A stretch of DNA of 64,000 nt. Source: Erythrobacter tepidarius (GTDB lineage Bacteria > Pseudomonadota > Alphaproteobacteria > Sphingomonadales > Sphingomonadaceae). The position numbers and the translations under genes were made by a program. This document shows, one piece after another, positions 40,655 through 49,614 of the stretch. Below the pieces are notes generated by a model. The model was not told the origin of the DNA. It worked only from the letters and a program-made list of their open reading frames with translations, and made no database searches. How positions within the stretch are numbered: position 1 is the stretch's first letter; every line of letters begins with the position of its first letter. Where the stretch lies: assembly GCF_002155695.1 (NCBI RefSeq), contig NZ_MUYJ01000008.1, forward strand, positions 1 through 64,000. The letters are read 5' to 3'.

Positions 40655-42220
40655 CTAGCCCGCCGCTGCCGCCGCTTCGGCGCGCTGCGCAATCGTAGCC
40701 TCGGCCGTTGGCAGGGCGCGATAGGTGTAGAGCAGAAGCGCAAGAGAGACGGGCGCAACACCGATCAGTGACAGGACGCCGGTGCGCATGCTGCCGCTCA
40801 GCTCGGAAATCTGACCGACCATGTACGGCCCAAGCCCGAGGCCAACCAGCGTTGTGGCGAGGAAGAAGGATGCCGTAGCCGTGCCACGCATGTGCGGCAA
40901 AACGAGATCCTGGGTGGTGGCGGCTGCTGCCCCCAGCGCTGCCGCTGCAAACATCCCGGCCAGAAAGTTCATCACATAAAACACCACGGCGCTTTCGGTC
41001 GTGAATCCAACCCAGATAGGAATCACTGGCGCCAAGATACCGAACATGATCACGAGGATCCGCCCCGAGGTATGGCGCGAGCGCAGCCAGTCCGACATCC
41101 GGCCACCGAGGATAACGCCGAGAAATCCGGAAACAGCACCATTCCCCCCGAGAACCAGTGCCAGCTCGTCTTTTGGCAGTTTGAGCACGGTCTCGGCATA
41201 GGGCGCCGCCCAGAAGGCAAGCGCATAGGCGCCGAGCGACACCAATCCGTATCCGAGCGCTGTGCAGATGAAGGCGGGCGTTCCCCAGATCAGGCTGAAG
41301 GTGGCCGGATCATGTCGCCGCAGGGTCGCAGCCCAAGAAAACACCGCGTAATAGCCGAAAGCGATCGCCGACCACTGCGGCAGGTTACCGGTCAGCCTGA
41401 TCATGATCAGCGCGAGCATCATCATCGCCGCTGCCATCGCGATATTGACCAACAGCGCCTTCGGCCCCCGTTGCATCGCATGGTAGAATGTCAGCGGTGG
41501 CAGCAGCATCGAAAGGTCGAAGAAGAAATCGGCCAGCGGGTGGCGCCCTTCGGGACTCGCGTCTGACTGGCGCGCAGGTTCGCGCAGCGATGCCACCCAC
41601 AGCGCCAGCAGCAGCCCCGGCACCCCCACGGCGATGAACGCCGCCTGCCAGCCGACCAGCCCCGCCAGACCACCGCCGGGAAAGGTTTGGTCCCAAACCT
41701 GCGAGATCTTGGCTCCGATCAACAGCGAAACCCCTCCCCCGATGTAAAGCCCCGAGGAATAGATCGCGAGCGCAGTCGCACGCTGGTGCGAGGGGAAGTA
41801 GTCCGAGATCAGCGAGTAGGCGGTCGGACTGGCCGTGGCTTCGCCGACACCCACGCCCATGCGCGCCAGCGACAGCGTCAGATAGTTGCGCGCCAACCCC
41901 GATAATGCCGTCATCGTCGACCACAGCACTAACCCGATGGTCAGCAAGCGCACCCGGTGCCAGCGGTCCGCCAACCTCCCGAGCGGCACGCCGAACAGCG
42001 CATAGAACACCGCGAAGGCCGCGCCCCCCAGAAAGCCCAGCTGGCCATCGGTCAACGACAGGTCGCGCTTGATGTCAACCGCGAGGATCGAGAGAATCTG
42101 CCGGTCAATGAAGTTGAGAATGTAGACCACAACCAGCACCACCAGCACATACCAGCTATAGGCAGACGCAGCCTCTTCGCTGCGGCCGCCGGTCGCTCTG
42201 GTGTTGTCGTTCAAAACCAA
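40655..42220 (-). CDS. MFS transporter
   Basis: A 12-helix major facilitator of 521 residues. The cytoplasmic signature between helices 2 and 3 reads GVPLGRLADRWHRVRLL, and in the second half ILGGRMSDWLRSRHTSG. Helix 1 contains LNFIDRQILSILAVDIKRD, the pattern of the Spinster-like/hexuronate-type MFS proteins frequent in sphingomonads. The substrate cannot be told from sequence. No regulator or catabolic gene is adjacent. Confidence 0.93.
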   Translation of the reverse strand: MVLNDNTRATGGRSEEAASAYSWYVLVVLVVVYILNFIDRQILSILAVDIKRDLSLTDGQLGFLGGAAFAVFYALFGVPLGRLADRWHRVRLLTIGLVLWSTMTALSGLARNYLTLSLARMGVGVGEATASPTAYSLISDYFPSHQRATALAIYSSGLYIGGGVSLLIGAKISQVWDQTFPGGGLAGLVGWQAAFIAVGVPGLLLALWVASLREPARQSDASPEGRHPLADFFFDLSMLLPPLTFYHAMQRGPKALLVNIAMAAAMMMLALIMIRLTGNLPQWSAIAFGYYAVFSWAATLRRHDPATFSLIWGTPAFICTALGYGLVSLGAYALAFWAAPYAETVLKLPKDELALVLGGNGAVSGFLGVILGGRMSDWLRSRHTSGRILVIMFGILAPVIPIWVGFTTESAVVFYVMNFLAGMFAAAALGAAAATTQDLVLPHMRGTATASFFLATTLVGLGLGPYMVGQISELSGSMRTGVLSLIGVAPVSLALLLYTYRALPTAEATIAQRAEAAAAAG

Positions 42221-42262
42221 TCCCCTATCCCGTCATTCTGCCCAGAACCAGCACGCAGCCGG

Positions 42263-42955
42263 TCAAGCATCATAGCGCGTGCTATCGACAATCCCCGCCT
42301 CGGAAAAACCCTTTTTCCTGAGGCGACACGAATCGCACAGTCCGCAGGCCAGTCCTTCTGGCGTTGGATCGTAGCACGACCAGCTCCACGCCGGATCGAG
42401 GCCGAGGCGCGCGCATTCGCGGGCGATGTCGGCCTTGGTCATGTGCTGGAGCGGCGCGTGGATGGTGAAGGGCGCCCCTTCGACCCCTGCCCTGGTGCCC
42501 AGCCTTGCGGTCTCGGTGAAGCTGGCGATGAATTCGGGGCGGCAATCGGGATAGCCCGAATAGTCGAGCGCATTGACCCCGATGAACACGTCGCGCGCTC
42601 CCGCCGCTTCGGCACAGGCAGTGGTGAGCGCCAGAAACACCAGATTGCGCGCCGGGACGTAGGTCACCGGGATATCCTTTCCCACCCCGCCCTTGGGCAC
42701 ATCGATCGCATCGGTCAGCGCCGATCCCCCGAAAGCGCGCAGATCGAGCGCGATCTGCGTATGTCGGACAAGTCCAAGCCGCTCGGCGATGCGCGCGGCC
42801 GACTGCAGCTCCAGCTTGTGGCGCTGGCCGTAATCAACCGTCAGTGCGTGAACAGCGAAGCCCGCTTCCAGCGCCAGTGCGGCGGTCACCATCGAATCCA
42901 GCCCGCCGGAAAGCAGCACCACGGCCAGCGGCTTGAGCGGTTGCAGATCAGTCAT
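42263..42955 (-). CDS. queC: 7-cyano-7-deazaguanine synthase
   Basis: QueC makes preQ0 from 7-carboxy-7-deazaguanine using ATP and ammonia, a precursor of queuosine in tRNA. The PP-loop is VVLLSGGLDSMVTAA near the N-terminus. Further family regions are ALTVDYGQRH, YVPARNLVFL and the zinc-binding cysteines of CGLCDSCRLRKKGF. MTDLQPLKPLAVV was chosen as start (230 residues). With gluQ it shows that the organism makes and uses queuosine. Confidence 0.96.
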   Translation of the reverse strand: MTDLQPLKPLAVVLLSGGLDSMVTAALALEAGFAVHALTVDYGQRHKLELQSAARIAERLGLVRHTQIALDLRAFGGSALTDAIDVPKGGVGKDIPVTYVPARNLVFLALTTACAEAAGARDVFIGVNALDYSGYPDCRPEFIASFTETARLGTRAGVEGAPFTIHAPLQHMTKADIARECARLGLDPAWSWSCYDPTPEGLACGLCDSCRLRKKGFSEAGIVDSTRYDA

Positions 42956-43004
42956 GACAGCGGCACTATCACGCCCCCGCACAAAGGCAATCGGGCCAGC
43001 CTGC

Positions 43005-43424
43005 TCAGCAAGAGCCGGTGCGGCGCGCTTCGGCGATGAACTGGAACGGCAGGCCGCCTTCGATGCCCTGGCTCTCCAGCTGGACGAGAACGGGGGTCTC
43101 CCGGCGGATGCTGGTGCGGCCATAGCCCTTGCCGGCACAGGTGTATTGCACGGTGACCTTGGTTGCCGCATCCTCCACCACGAAGCGGTTGCAGCCGCTT
43201 TCCCGGTGCCGGAGCTGGATCAGTTCCTGACCGCTGCGCAGGCAGATCTTGCGATCGGGCGAACCGTCTCGATAGCGCACCGTCCATTCCCCTTTGGTCA
43301 GGGTTCCGAGCATGGCGAGCCCGCTGCGCTGGGCCAGCCCCGGGATCGCAGCGAGACCGATCACGCCTGCCGCGACGGCGCCGAGGCTGATCGCCCGCAT
43401 CCGGATGATGGCAAGGTGCTTCAT
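43005..43424 (-). CDS. Exported DUF3617-like protein
   Basis: The 139-residue protein has an N-terminal signal sequence (hydrophobic about 12-30, ending GLAQ). The mature part has the layout of DUF3617 proteins: GEWTVRYRDGS, a cysteine in KICLRSGQELIQL, and two further cysteines (SGCNRFVV, YTCAGKGYG). These proteins are small, periplasmic and common in sphingomonads; the function is not known. The family call is moderately certain. Confidence 0.75.
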   Translation of the reverse strand: MKHLAIIRMRAISLGAVAAGVIGLAAIPGLAQRSGLAMLGTLTKGEWTVRYRDGSPDRKICLRSGQELIQLRHRESGCNRFVVEDAATKVTVQYTCAGKGYGRTSIRRETPVLVQLESQGIEGGLPFQFIAEARRTGSC

Positions 43425-43509
43425 CGCCCCTTCATGCCTGCGTTTTGCCAGTTTGGCTTGGAAAAATTGTCAGGCTTGGCGCAGAAGCCGGACGATTTTC
43501 GACGAATCG

Positions 43510-44400
43510 TCAAACCGCAAGCTCGAACAGACGCGAACAGAACGCGCAATCGATGACGATCACGCCGTCGTCATTGCGCATCGCTGCCCGCTCCTCCGGC
43601 GGGAAACGGGAGATGATCGTCGCGTAGTGCTCAGCACTGCAGCGGCAACCCCGCGAAAGCGCCGCGCCGGACTGCACCCGCACCTCATCCTCTTCGTGAA
43701 ACAGCCGCCATATGATCGCCTCGAGCGACAGGCCCGGATCGAGCAGTTCGTCATGGCTGATCGATCCGGCCATCATCGCGACGTGCTCCCAGTCGGGATG
43801 CTCCGTCCGCACATGCAGGCGCTCGCGACCTTCCTCGCCATCGGCCAGATGCTGAACCAGCAGGCCCGCCGCCGACCGGCCGCCCGCACCCGCACGGCTG
43901 GCGACGCGGATCAGCGTCGGGATCTGCTCCGACTGGCCGAAATAGACCTCGCACGCCTCAGCCAAGCTGCCGCCTTCCAGCGGCACGATACCCTGATAGC
44001 GCTGGCGTCCCTCGGTCTCGAAGGTGATCGCGAGGTAGCCATCCCCGAACAGCGCTGTGAGCGACGGATTGGCGCCAAGCCGCGCCAGGCGTCCGGAATC
44101 GAAGTCGCAATAGCCGCGCACCGCGCCTGCGCGATAATCGCACACCAGCAAACGCACGATCCCGCCATTGGTCTGCGCCTGCATGGTCATCTGCGCGTGA
44201 TCGCCCTTGAGCAAGCCCCCCATCAGCGCACCCAGCACCAGCGCCTCGCTCAACAGGTGGGTGATCGGCGCAGGGTAGTCATGCGCCGACAGCACTTGCT
44301 CCAGCACGCCGTCGAGCCGCACCACCCGCCCGCGCGCACTTCGGCCGGGCAGGGTGAAGCCCATCAGCTTGTCGGAAAAGGTCTCGCTCGTTTCAGCCAT
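43510..44400 (-). CDS. hslO: Redox-regulated chaperone Hsp33
   Basis: Hsp33 is activated by oxidation and protects unfolding proteins. The 296 residues have the family N-terminal fold (LSEALVLGALMGGLLKGD, MTMQAQTNGGIVRLLVCDYR, VRGYCDF). The C-terminal zinc switch is complete: CRC in SRGCRCSAEHY and CAFC near the end. It follows argF on the same strand, the argD-argF-hslO order usual in alphaproteobacteria. Confidence 0.95.
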   Translation of the reverse strand: MAETSETFSDKLMGFTLPGRSARGRVVRLDGVLEQVLSAHDYPAPITHLLSEALVLGALMGGLLKGDHAQMTMQAQTNGGIVRLLVCDYRAGAVRGYCDFDSGRLARLGANPSLTALFGDGYLAITFETEGRQRYQGIVPLEGGSLAEACEVYFGQSEQIPTLIRVASRAGAGGRSAAGLLVQHLADGEEGRERLHVRTEHPDWEHVAMMAGSISHDELLDPGLSLEAIIWRLFHEEDEVRVQSGAALSRGCRCSAEHYATIISRFPPEERAAMRNDDGVIVIDCAFCSRLFELAV

Positions 44401-44453
44401 GTGCCGCTATATGGGGACTGATCGCAACGAACGAAAGCCCGGCTTCGGCCCGT

Positions 44454-45401
44454 TCAGGGAGCGAGCAGCCCGAAGCTCCACAACAGCACCGATTTCTGTG
44501 CATGGATGCGGTTTTCGGCCTCGTCGAACACCACCGATTGTGGGCCCTCGAAGACCTCCTCGCTGACTTCCTCGCCAACATGGGCAGGCAGGCAGTGGAG
44601 GAACACGGCATCGGGCTTGGCCAGCGCCATCAGGTAGGGGTTGACCTGATAGGGCGCCATCGCGGCAAGCTTCGCCTCGGCATGCGCCTGCCCCATCGAG
44701 ATCCAGGTGTCGGTGACGATCACATCCGCGCCGCGCGCCGCTTCGGCCGCGTCCTGGGTCAGCGTCACCCTCGCCCCGCCCGCGCGCGCCAGGGCAACGA
44801 AGGCCGAATCAGGCTCATATCCTACAGGCGTGGCCACACGGACGTTGAACTTCATCAGTCCGGCCGCCTCGAGGATCGAGTGCAGCACATTGTTGCCATC
44901 CCCGAACCACGCCACCTCAAGCCCGGGCAGCGCCTTGCCATGCTCGATCACGGTAAGCAGATCGGCGAGGATCTGACAGGGGTGCGACCTGTCGGTCAGC
45001 CCGTTGATGACCGGCACGCAGGCATGGCGCGCCATGTCCTCGATCTTGGCGTGATCGTCGGTGCGCAGCATGATGGCATCGACCATCCGGCTCAGCACCC
45101 GCGCGGTGTCGGCGATGGTCTCCCCCCGCCCGAGCTGACTTGAGCCGGAGTCGAGGATCAGCACGCTCCCGCCGAGCTGCCGCATGGCGATGTCGAAGCT
45201 GACGCGGGTGCGGGTCGAGTTCTTCTCGAACACGAGCGCCAGCACCTTTCCACTGAGCGGCGCGTCGGCATCGGGCGCGCCCTTCGGCAGGCCGGCACGC
45301 CCTGCCTTGCGATCAATTGCGTCATTGATCATCGCCGCGATCGCGTCGCCGCCGGCATCGCCGAGATCGAGAAAGTGCCTGAAACGTGCTGCCCCGGTCA
45401 T
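44454..45401 (-). CDS. argF: Ornithine carbamoyltransferase
   Basis: It forms citrulline from ornithine and carbamoyl phosphate in arginine synthesis. The carbamoyl phosphate site [10 protein letters not shown], the [11 protein letters not shown] region and the ornithine-binding [15 protein letters not shown] loop are all present in a 315-residue chain. The start overlaps the argD stop codon by 4 nt (ATGA), so the pair is translationally coupled. Confidence 0.97.
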   Translation of the reverse strand: MTGAARFRHFLDLGDAGGDAIAAMINDAIDRKAGRAGLPKGAPDADAPLSGKVLALVFEKNSTRTRVSFDIAMRQLGGSVLILDSGSSQLGRGETIADTARVLSRMVDAIMLRTDDHAKIEDMARHACVPVINGLTDRSHPCQILADLLTVIEHGKALPGLEVAWFGDGNNVLHSILEAAGLMKFNVRVATPVGYEPDSAFVALARAGGARVTLTQDAAEAARGADVIVTDTWISMGQAHAEAKLAAMAPYQVNPYLMALAKPDAVFLHCLPAHVGEEVSEEVFEGPQSVVFDEAENRIHAQKSVLLWSFGLLAP

Positions 45402-46597
45402 GCCGGCTCCGCCACCTTGAAGCTCGCCGCACCAGCCGAAAGCTTGTCCATGAATTCGTCGATCTCGGCATCGCCGATCACCAGCGGCGGCAGCACGCGA
45501 ATCGTATTGTCGCCCGCCGCCACGGTCAGCAGCTGGTGATTGTCACGCAGGTGCACGTAAAACGGACGGCTCTCCATCTTCATCTTGAGGCCGAGCATCA
45601 GTCCCTTGCCCCGGACGAGTTCGAACAGTTCGGGATAGTTGCCGATGAACTGTTCGAGCCGGGCGCGCAGCCGCTCGCCCTTATCGCGCACGGCGGCGAG
45701 GAATTCCTCGTTGGCCACGGCTTCCATCACCGCAAGGCCCGCCGCCATCGCCAGAGGGTTGCCGCCATAGGTCGAACCGTGGGTGCCGAAAGTCATGCCG
45801 CGGGCCGCCTTCTCGGTCGCGATGCAGGCACCCAAGGGGAAGCCGCCGCCAATGCCCTTGGCGGTCGCCATGATGTCGGGCGTGATCCCGTAATGCTCAT
45901 AGGCATAGAGCTTGCCGGTGCGCGCGACACCACATTGCACCTCGTCCAGCACCAGCATCAAATCATGCTCGTCCGCCAGCGCGCGCAGGCCCTGCATGAA
46001 CGCCACCGATGCCGGACGGATCCCGCCCTCGCCCTGAATCGGCTCGACCAGAAAGCCCGCGGTATGCGGGCCGATCAGCGCCCGGGCCGCTTCCAAGTCA
46101 TCGAAGGGCGCATATCTGAACCCGTCGAGCAGCGGCGAGAAGCCGTGATGCATCTTGGCCTGGTTCGAGGCCGAGATCGTCGCCATGGTGCGCCCGTGGA
46201 AGGCGTTGTGAAAGGTGATCAGCTCGAACCGGCTGGCATCACCCGCATCGCCGGCATTCTGATGATAGGCACGTGCAGTCTTGATCGCGCATTCCACCGC
46301 TTCGGCGCCCGAATTGGTGAAGAACACCGTATCGCCGAAGGTGTTGTCGACCAGCACCTGCGCCAGCGCCTCGCCCTGCGGACTGCCGTAGAGGTTCGAC
46401 ACGTGCATCAGCGTCGCCGCCTGGCGCTGGATCGCCGAAATCAGCCCCTCGTGCGAATGGCCCAACAGGTTGACCGCGATACCGCTGGCGAAATCGAGAT
46501 AGCGGGTGCCGTCCTCGTCGATGAGGTGGCAGTGCTCGCCGCGCACCGGTCGCACACCGCAACGCGGATAGACGGGCATGAGCGGGGTAATCGACAT
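45398..46597 (-). CDS. argD: Acetylornithine aminotransferase
   Basis: This PLP enzyme makes N-acetylornithine (and possibly succinyldiaminopimelate) in arginine and lysine synthesis. The 399 residues start [15 protein letters not shown]. Landmarks are [51 protein letters not shown] and the PLP lysine in [16 protein letters not shown]. An earlier in-frame ATG 117 nt upstream lies in the terminator of the cold-shock gene and was rejected. Confidence 0.96.
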   Translation of the reverse strand: MSITPLMPVYPRCGVRPVRGEHCHLIDEDGTRYLDFASGIAVNLLGHSHEGLISAIQRQAATLMHVSNLYGSPQGEALAQVLVDNTFGDTVFFTNSGAEAVECAIKTARAYHQNAGDAGDASRFELITFHNAFHGRTMATISASNQAKMHHGFSPLLDGFRYAPFDDLEAARALIGPHTAGFLVEPIQGEGGIRPASVAFMQGLRALADEHDLMLVLDEVQCGVARTGKLYAYEHYGITPDIMATAKGIGGGFPLGACIATEKAARGMTFGTHGSTYGGNPLAMAAGLAVMEAVANEEFLAAVRDKGERLRARLEQFIGNYPELFELVRGKGLMLGLKMKMESRPFYVHLRDNHQLLTVAAGDNTIRVLPPLVIGDAEIDEFMDKLSAGAASFKVAEPA

Positions 46598-46642
46598 GAT
46601 GCTCTTTCCTGAAATTGCAAATGCGGATGCATAGGGAGTATC

Positions 46643-46677
46643 AAATGCAAATGGCGGCCCTGAACCAGAGCCGCCAT
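46643..46677 (-). terminator. Probable terminator of the cold-shock-domain gene
   Basis: On the minus strand ATGGCGGC-tctggttcagg-GCCGCCAT forms an 8-bp stem followed by TTGCATTTG, 60 nt after the stop codon of the cold-shock gene and before argD. The T-run is interrupted. Confidence 0.6.
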
Positions 46678-46740
46678 CTGCATTCCGTTTACTCGTCCGC
46701 TTCCCCTTGGTCAAACCGCACAGTGCGGTTCGGGCCGGGT

Positions 46741-47499
46741 TCAGCCTTGGATCGGCGCCAGATTGACGGCGGAATATTTTCCGCGTCGGTCCACCTCGAG
46801 ATCGAACTCGTAACGCTCACCCTCGTGGATACCGGCAAGGCCCGAACGTTCCACCGCCGTGATGTGCACGAAGGCATCCGGCTGGCCGTCATCACGCACG
46901 AGAAACCCGAAGCCTTTCATCGCGTTGAAGAACTTGACAGTGCCTCTGGCACGCTCCCCCGTCAGTTCGCGCTGCGGGGCTGCGCCCCTCTGCGGAGCGG
47001 TGATCACGTCGCCGATAATCTGGAGATCCTGCGCCGACACTTTGCCGCCGCGATCAACCAGATTGTACTGGAGCTCCTGACCTTCGGCGAGCCCTTCAAG
47101 GCCAGCGCGTTCGACCGCGCTGATGTGAACGAAGACATCGTCTCCGCCGCCTTCCTGCTGGATGAAGCCGAAGCCCTTCTGGGCGTTGAAGAACTTCACG
47201 ATGCCCCTGCCGGTGCCGACGACCTGGGCAGGCATGCGGCTGAAGCCGCCGCCACCGCCGGGGCCACGCAGGCCGCCACCGCCGGGGCCACGCAGGCCGC
47301 CACCGCCGGGGCCACGCAGGCCGCCACCGCCGCCGCGAGGGCCGCCACCGCCAAAGCGATCGCCGCCGCCAAAGCGATCCCCGCCAAAGTCGCGCGGGGG
47401 CGGAAAACCGTCATTCCCGCCGCCAAACGGATCGAAGCCGTCTTCGCCGAAACCGTCGCGCTTGTCGCGGCCGCGCCGGCGTCCCCTATCGTAACCCAT
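46741..47499 (-). CDS. Double cold-shock-domain protein with Gly/Arg-rich N-terminus
   Basis: The 252-residue protein has an N-terminal region rich in Gly, Arg, Asp and Phe (1-90), with three perfect GGGGLRGP-type repeats. Two cold-shock domains follow: the first from about 95 (GRGIVKFFNAQKGFGFIQQ, DDVFVHISAVE) and the second from about 183 (RGTVKFFNAMKGFGFL, DAFVHITAVE). Both keep the RNP1 and RNP2 nucleic-acid-binding motifs. It is probably an RNA chaperone; the disordered Gly/Arg tail is reminiscent of RNA-binding proteins that phase-separate. Most bacterial Csp proteins have one domain of about 70 residues. Confidence 0.92.
   Translation of the reverse strand: MGYDRGRRRGRDKRDGFGEDGFDPFGGGNDGFPPPRDFGGDRFGGGDRFGGGGPRGGGGGLRGPGGGGLRGPGGGGLRGPGGGGGFSRMPAQVVGTGRGIVKFFNAQKGFGFIQQEGGGDDVFVHISAVERAGLEGLAEGQELQYNLVDRGGKVSAQDLQIIGDVITAPQRGAAPQRELTGERARGTVKFFNAMKGFGFLVRDDGQPDAFVHITAVERSGLAGIHEGERYEFDLEVDRRGKYSAVNLAPIQG
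47248..47319 (-). repeat. Three tandem 24-bp repeats within the cold-shock gene
   Basis: Three identical copies of a 24-bp unit (GCCGCCACCGCCGGGGCCAC plus GCAG on the plus strand), with a partial fourth unit after them, encode the glycine-rich peptide repeats. Copy number is likely to vary between strains. Confidence 0.9.
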
Positions 47500-47605
47500 A
47501 TATCAGAACACACCTTGCCACACTGCCCGACCTCCAATGTTCCGATGGCGTGGACAGTGAGCCGCACCGGATACAGATGCACCGGCCCTGCCGACCGGAG
47601 CACCC

Positions 47606-47652
47606 TGTGCGCCATGCATAGCGCACAACGAGTTGCTTTGCGAACGATTTTA
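47606..47652 (-). promoter_or_regulatory. Promoter and leader hairpin of the cold-shock gene
   Basis: On the minus strand a -10-like TAAAAT (47647-47652) would start a leader of about 140 nt before the ATG. Within it, TGTGCGC and GCGCACA form a perfect 7-bp stem with an 8-nt loop (47606-47627). Long structured leaders are typical of cold-shock mRNAs; no convincing ribosome-binding site is seen before the ATG. Confidence 0.4.
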
Positions 47653-47773
47653 CCGAGGCCCGCCGCACACTCGGCAGGTCGATGCAGCGTATGGTTCTGC
47701 CGGTGCTTGTGCGATCCCGCACGGTTGGGCATGAGGCGAGCAATCGCAAACCCCCGGGCGGCAGGATTTGGAC

Positions 47774-48205
47774 ATGAGCGGATTTCGCAAACTCAATGAA
47801 AATGTGCTTGTAAGCCCGCAGCTTGCGCTGGAGGACGTGGCCACGGCTGCGGCGCTTGGCGTCACCACCATCGTCAACAACCGCCCCGATGGTGAAGATC
47901 CGGACGCACCCCAAGGCGAGGAAATCAACGCCGCAGCGGCCGCGGCCGGGCTGAATTATGTGGCTATCCCGGTCGGTCATTCGGGCTTCAGCCAACCCCA
48001 GGTGGATGCCATGATCGCCGCCTTGGAACAGGCCGAGGGGCCGATTCTCGCCTATTGCCGTTCGGGCACGCGCTCGACTTTCCTCTGGGCGCTGGCGGCG
48101 GCAAAGCTGGGCGAGGAACCCGAGACCATCGCCCGTGCGGCGATGCAGGCGGGTTACGATGTCAGCCCGATCAGGCCATTGATCGATATGCTCGCCCAGC
48201 GTTGA
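47774..48205 (+). CDS. TIGR01244/DUF442-type phosphatase-like sulfur transferase family protein
   Basis: The 143-residue protein is a small dual-specificity-phosphatase-like fold. The P-loop lies in ILAYCRSGTRSTFLWAL (C-x5-R), preceded by TTIVNNRPDGEDPDAP as in the beta-lactamase-hydrolase-like and SQR-associated families. Such proteins may act in sulfide detoxification; the role here is open. ATG at MSGFRKLNENV has AGGA at suitable distance; a TTG two codons upstream is not needed. Confidence 0.9.
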   Translation: MSGFRKLNENVLVSPQLALEDVATAAALGVTTIVNNRPDGEDPDAPQGEEINAAAAAAGLNYVAIPVGHSGFSQPQVDAMIAALEQAEGPILAYCRSGTRSTFLWALAAAKLGEEPETIARAAMQAGYDVSPIRPLIDMLAQR

Positions 48206-48215
48206 GGCGCTGGCG

Positions 48216-48635
48216 ATGGAATTCCTGCTCCAGACTGCCGGGTCGCTGGTCGCAATTCTTGCGCTGGCGGGGCTGGCGTGGGCGATGAAGCTGGGCGGTA
48301 TGCCGCGGCTGGACAGCGAAGCGGCCGTGCGCCGGGCGGCCAGCGAAGTCGAGGACGGCTTCATTCCTGTCGCGCTGGCCCGCGATGCGGAAGGGGCGGC
48401 CGCGCTGGCCCGCGATGCGGGGGGACGGATCATCGTGATCAAGCGCCACGGCAACCGTTTCGCCGGCCGGGTGCTCGGCCCTGCTGCCCGGGCACGGCTG
48501 GAGGACAGTCCGGGCAAGTTCAACCTCATTGTCGACCCGGGCGAGCCGCGCTTCGGCAAGGTCTTTCTCACGCTGCCCGACCCGCAGGCTTGGGCCGAGG
48601 CGATCAATGCGGTAGACGGGCCAAGCGATGCCTGA
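48216..48635 (+). CDS. Hypothetical membrane-anchored protein
   Basis: A 139-residue protein with one N-terminal hydrophobic segment (about 3-25) followed by a soluble domain of about 110 residues (IIVIKRHGNRFAGRVLGPAARARL, KFNLIVDPGEPRFGKVFL). An internal duplication gives ALARDAEGAAALARDAGG. It lies 10 nt after the phosphatase-like gene and overlaps the desaturase gene by 8 nt, so the three are probably one transcript. The family was not recognised. Confidence 0.7.
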   Translation: MEFLLQTAGSLVAILALAGLAWAMKLGGMPRLDSEAAVRRAASEVEDGFIPVALARDAEGAAALARDAGGRIIVIKRHGNRFAGRVLGPAARARLEDSPGKFNLIVDPGEPRFGKVFLTLPDPQAWAEAINAVDGPSDA

Positions 48636-49590
48636 TTTCGACCCCACCCAATACGCCGTGCCGTTCTTCGTGCTGGCGGTGCTGGCCGAGATGCTCTGGG
48701 CGAAATTCCACGCACCGGAAGCTTACGAGCCGAAGGACACGCTGGTCAGCCTCGCCTTCGGGCTGGGCTCGACCGTCGCAGGTGCCCTGCTCGGCGGGTT
48801 CGCCGTGGCGGTGTTCATCAAGGCCTACCAATATCGTCTGTTCGACTTCGGGCCGCAGTGGTGGAGCGTTTGGTGGGCCTGGCCGCTGTGCTTCGTGCTC
48901 GATGACCTCAAATATTACTGGGTTCACCGCGCGGGGCACCGCGTCCGCTGGATGTGGGCGGCGCATGTGAACCACCATTCGAGCCAGCACTACAACCTCT
49001 CCACCGCGCTGCGGCAGACATGGACCGGCTCGCTGACCTTCGGCTTCCTGTTCGCGGTGCCGCTGGTGCTGCTCGGCTTCCATCCGGCGATGATCGCGAT
49101 CTGCGGCGGCTTCAACCTGATCTATCAGTTCTGGATCCACACCGAGGCGATCAAGCGCATGCCGCGCTGGTTCGAGGCGGTGATGAACACGCCCAGCCAC
49201 CACCGCGTGCACCACGCCACCAACCCGCGCTATCTCGACCGCAACTACGCGGGCGTCTTCATCGTTTGGGACCGGATCTTCGGCACCTTCCAACCGGAAG
49301 TCGATGGCGAGCCGATCCGCTATGGCATCGTCAAGCAGCTCGGCAGCTTCAACCTCCTGTGGGCGGTGTTCCACGAATGGATCGAGATGATCGCCGACAT
49401 CTGGCGCGCACCGTGGCGGCACAAGCTTTCCTACCTGCTGCGCGAGCCGGGCTGGAGCCATGACGGCAGCCGCGAAACCTCGGATATGATCCGCGAAAGA
49501 TGGCGCGCGCGCACCGGACAGGGGGCCTTGCCTACACCAATGTCAGTGGCTGATCGAAACCCGATTGCGCAGGCCAACGAAGCTTTCTAG
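48628..49590 (+). CDS. Sterol desaturase / fatty acid hydroxylase family protein
   Basis: A membrane di-iron oxygenase of 320 residues with several membrane helices. All histidine boxes are present: WVHRAGHRVRWMW (HxxxH), HVNHHSSQHYN (HxxHH), then a later one, NTPSHHRVHHATNPRYLDRN. Homologues hydroxylate or desaturate sterols, carotenoids or fatty acyl chains. In this sphingolipid-producing organism a ceramide or fatty-acid hydroxylase is one possibility; the substrate is not visible. Confidence 0.92.
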   Translation: MPDFDPTQYAVPFFVLAVLAEMLWAKFHAPEAYEPKDTLVSLAFGLGSTVAGALLGGFAVAVFIKAYQYRLFDFGPQWWSVWWAWPLCFVLDDLKYYWVHRAGHRVRWMWAAHVNHHSSQHYNLSTALRQTWTGSLTFGFLFAVPLVLLGFHPAMIAICGGFNLIYQFWIHTEAIKRMPRWFEAVMNTPSHHRVHHATNPRYLDRNYAGVFIVWDRIFGTFQPEVDGEPIRYGIVKQLGSFNLLWAVFHEWIEMIADIWRAPWRHKLSYLLREPGWSHDGSRETSDMIRERWRARTGQGALPTPMSVADRNPIAQANEAF

Positions 49591-49614
49591 TCTCCTCCAC
49601 CAAAGGGAGAGATC

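Noticed and set aside
47248..47319. A CRISPR array or other spacer-repeat structure
   Set aside because: The 24-bp units are contiguous without spacers and lie in frame within a cold-shock gene. The CCG run at 39928-40003 is likewise coding (polyproline).
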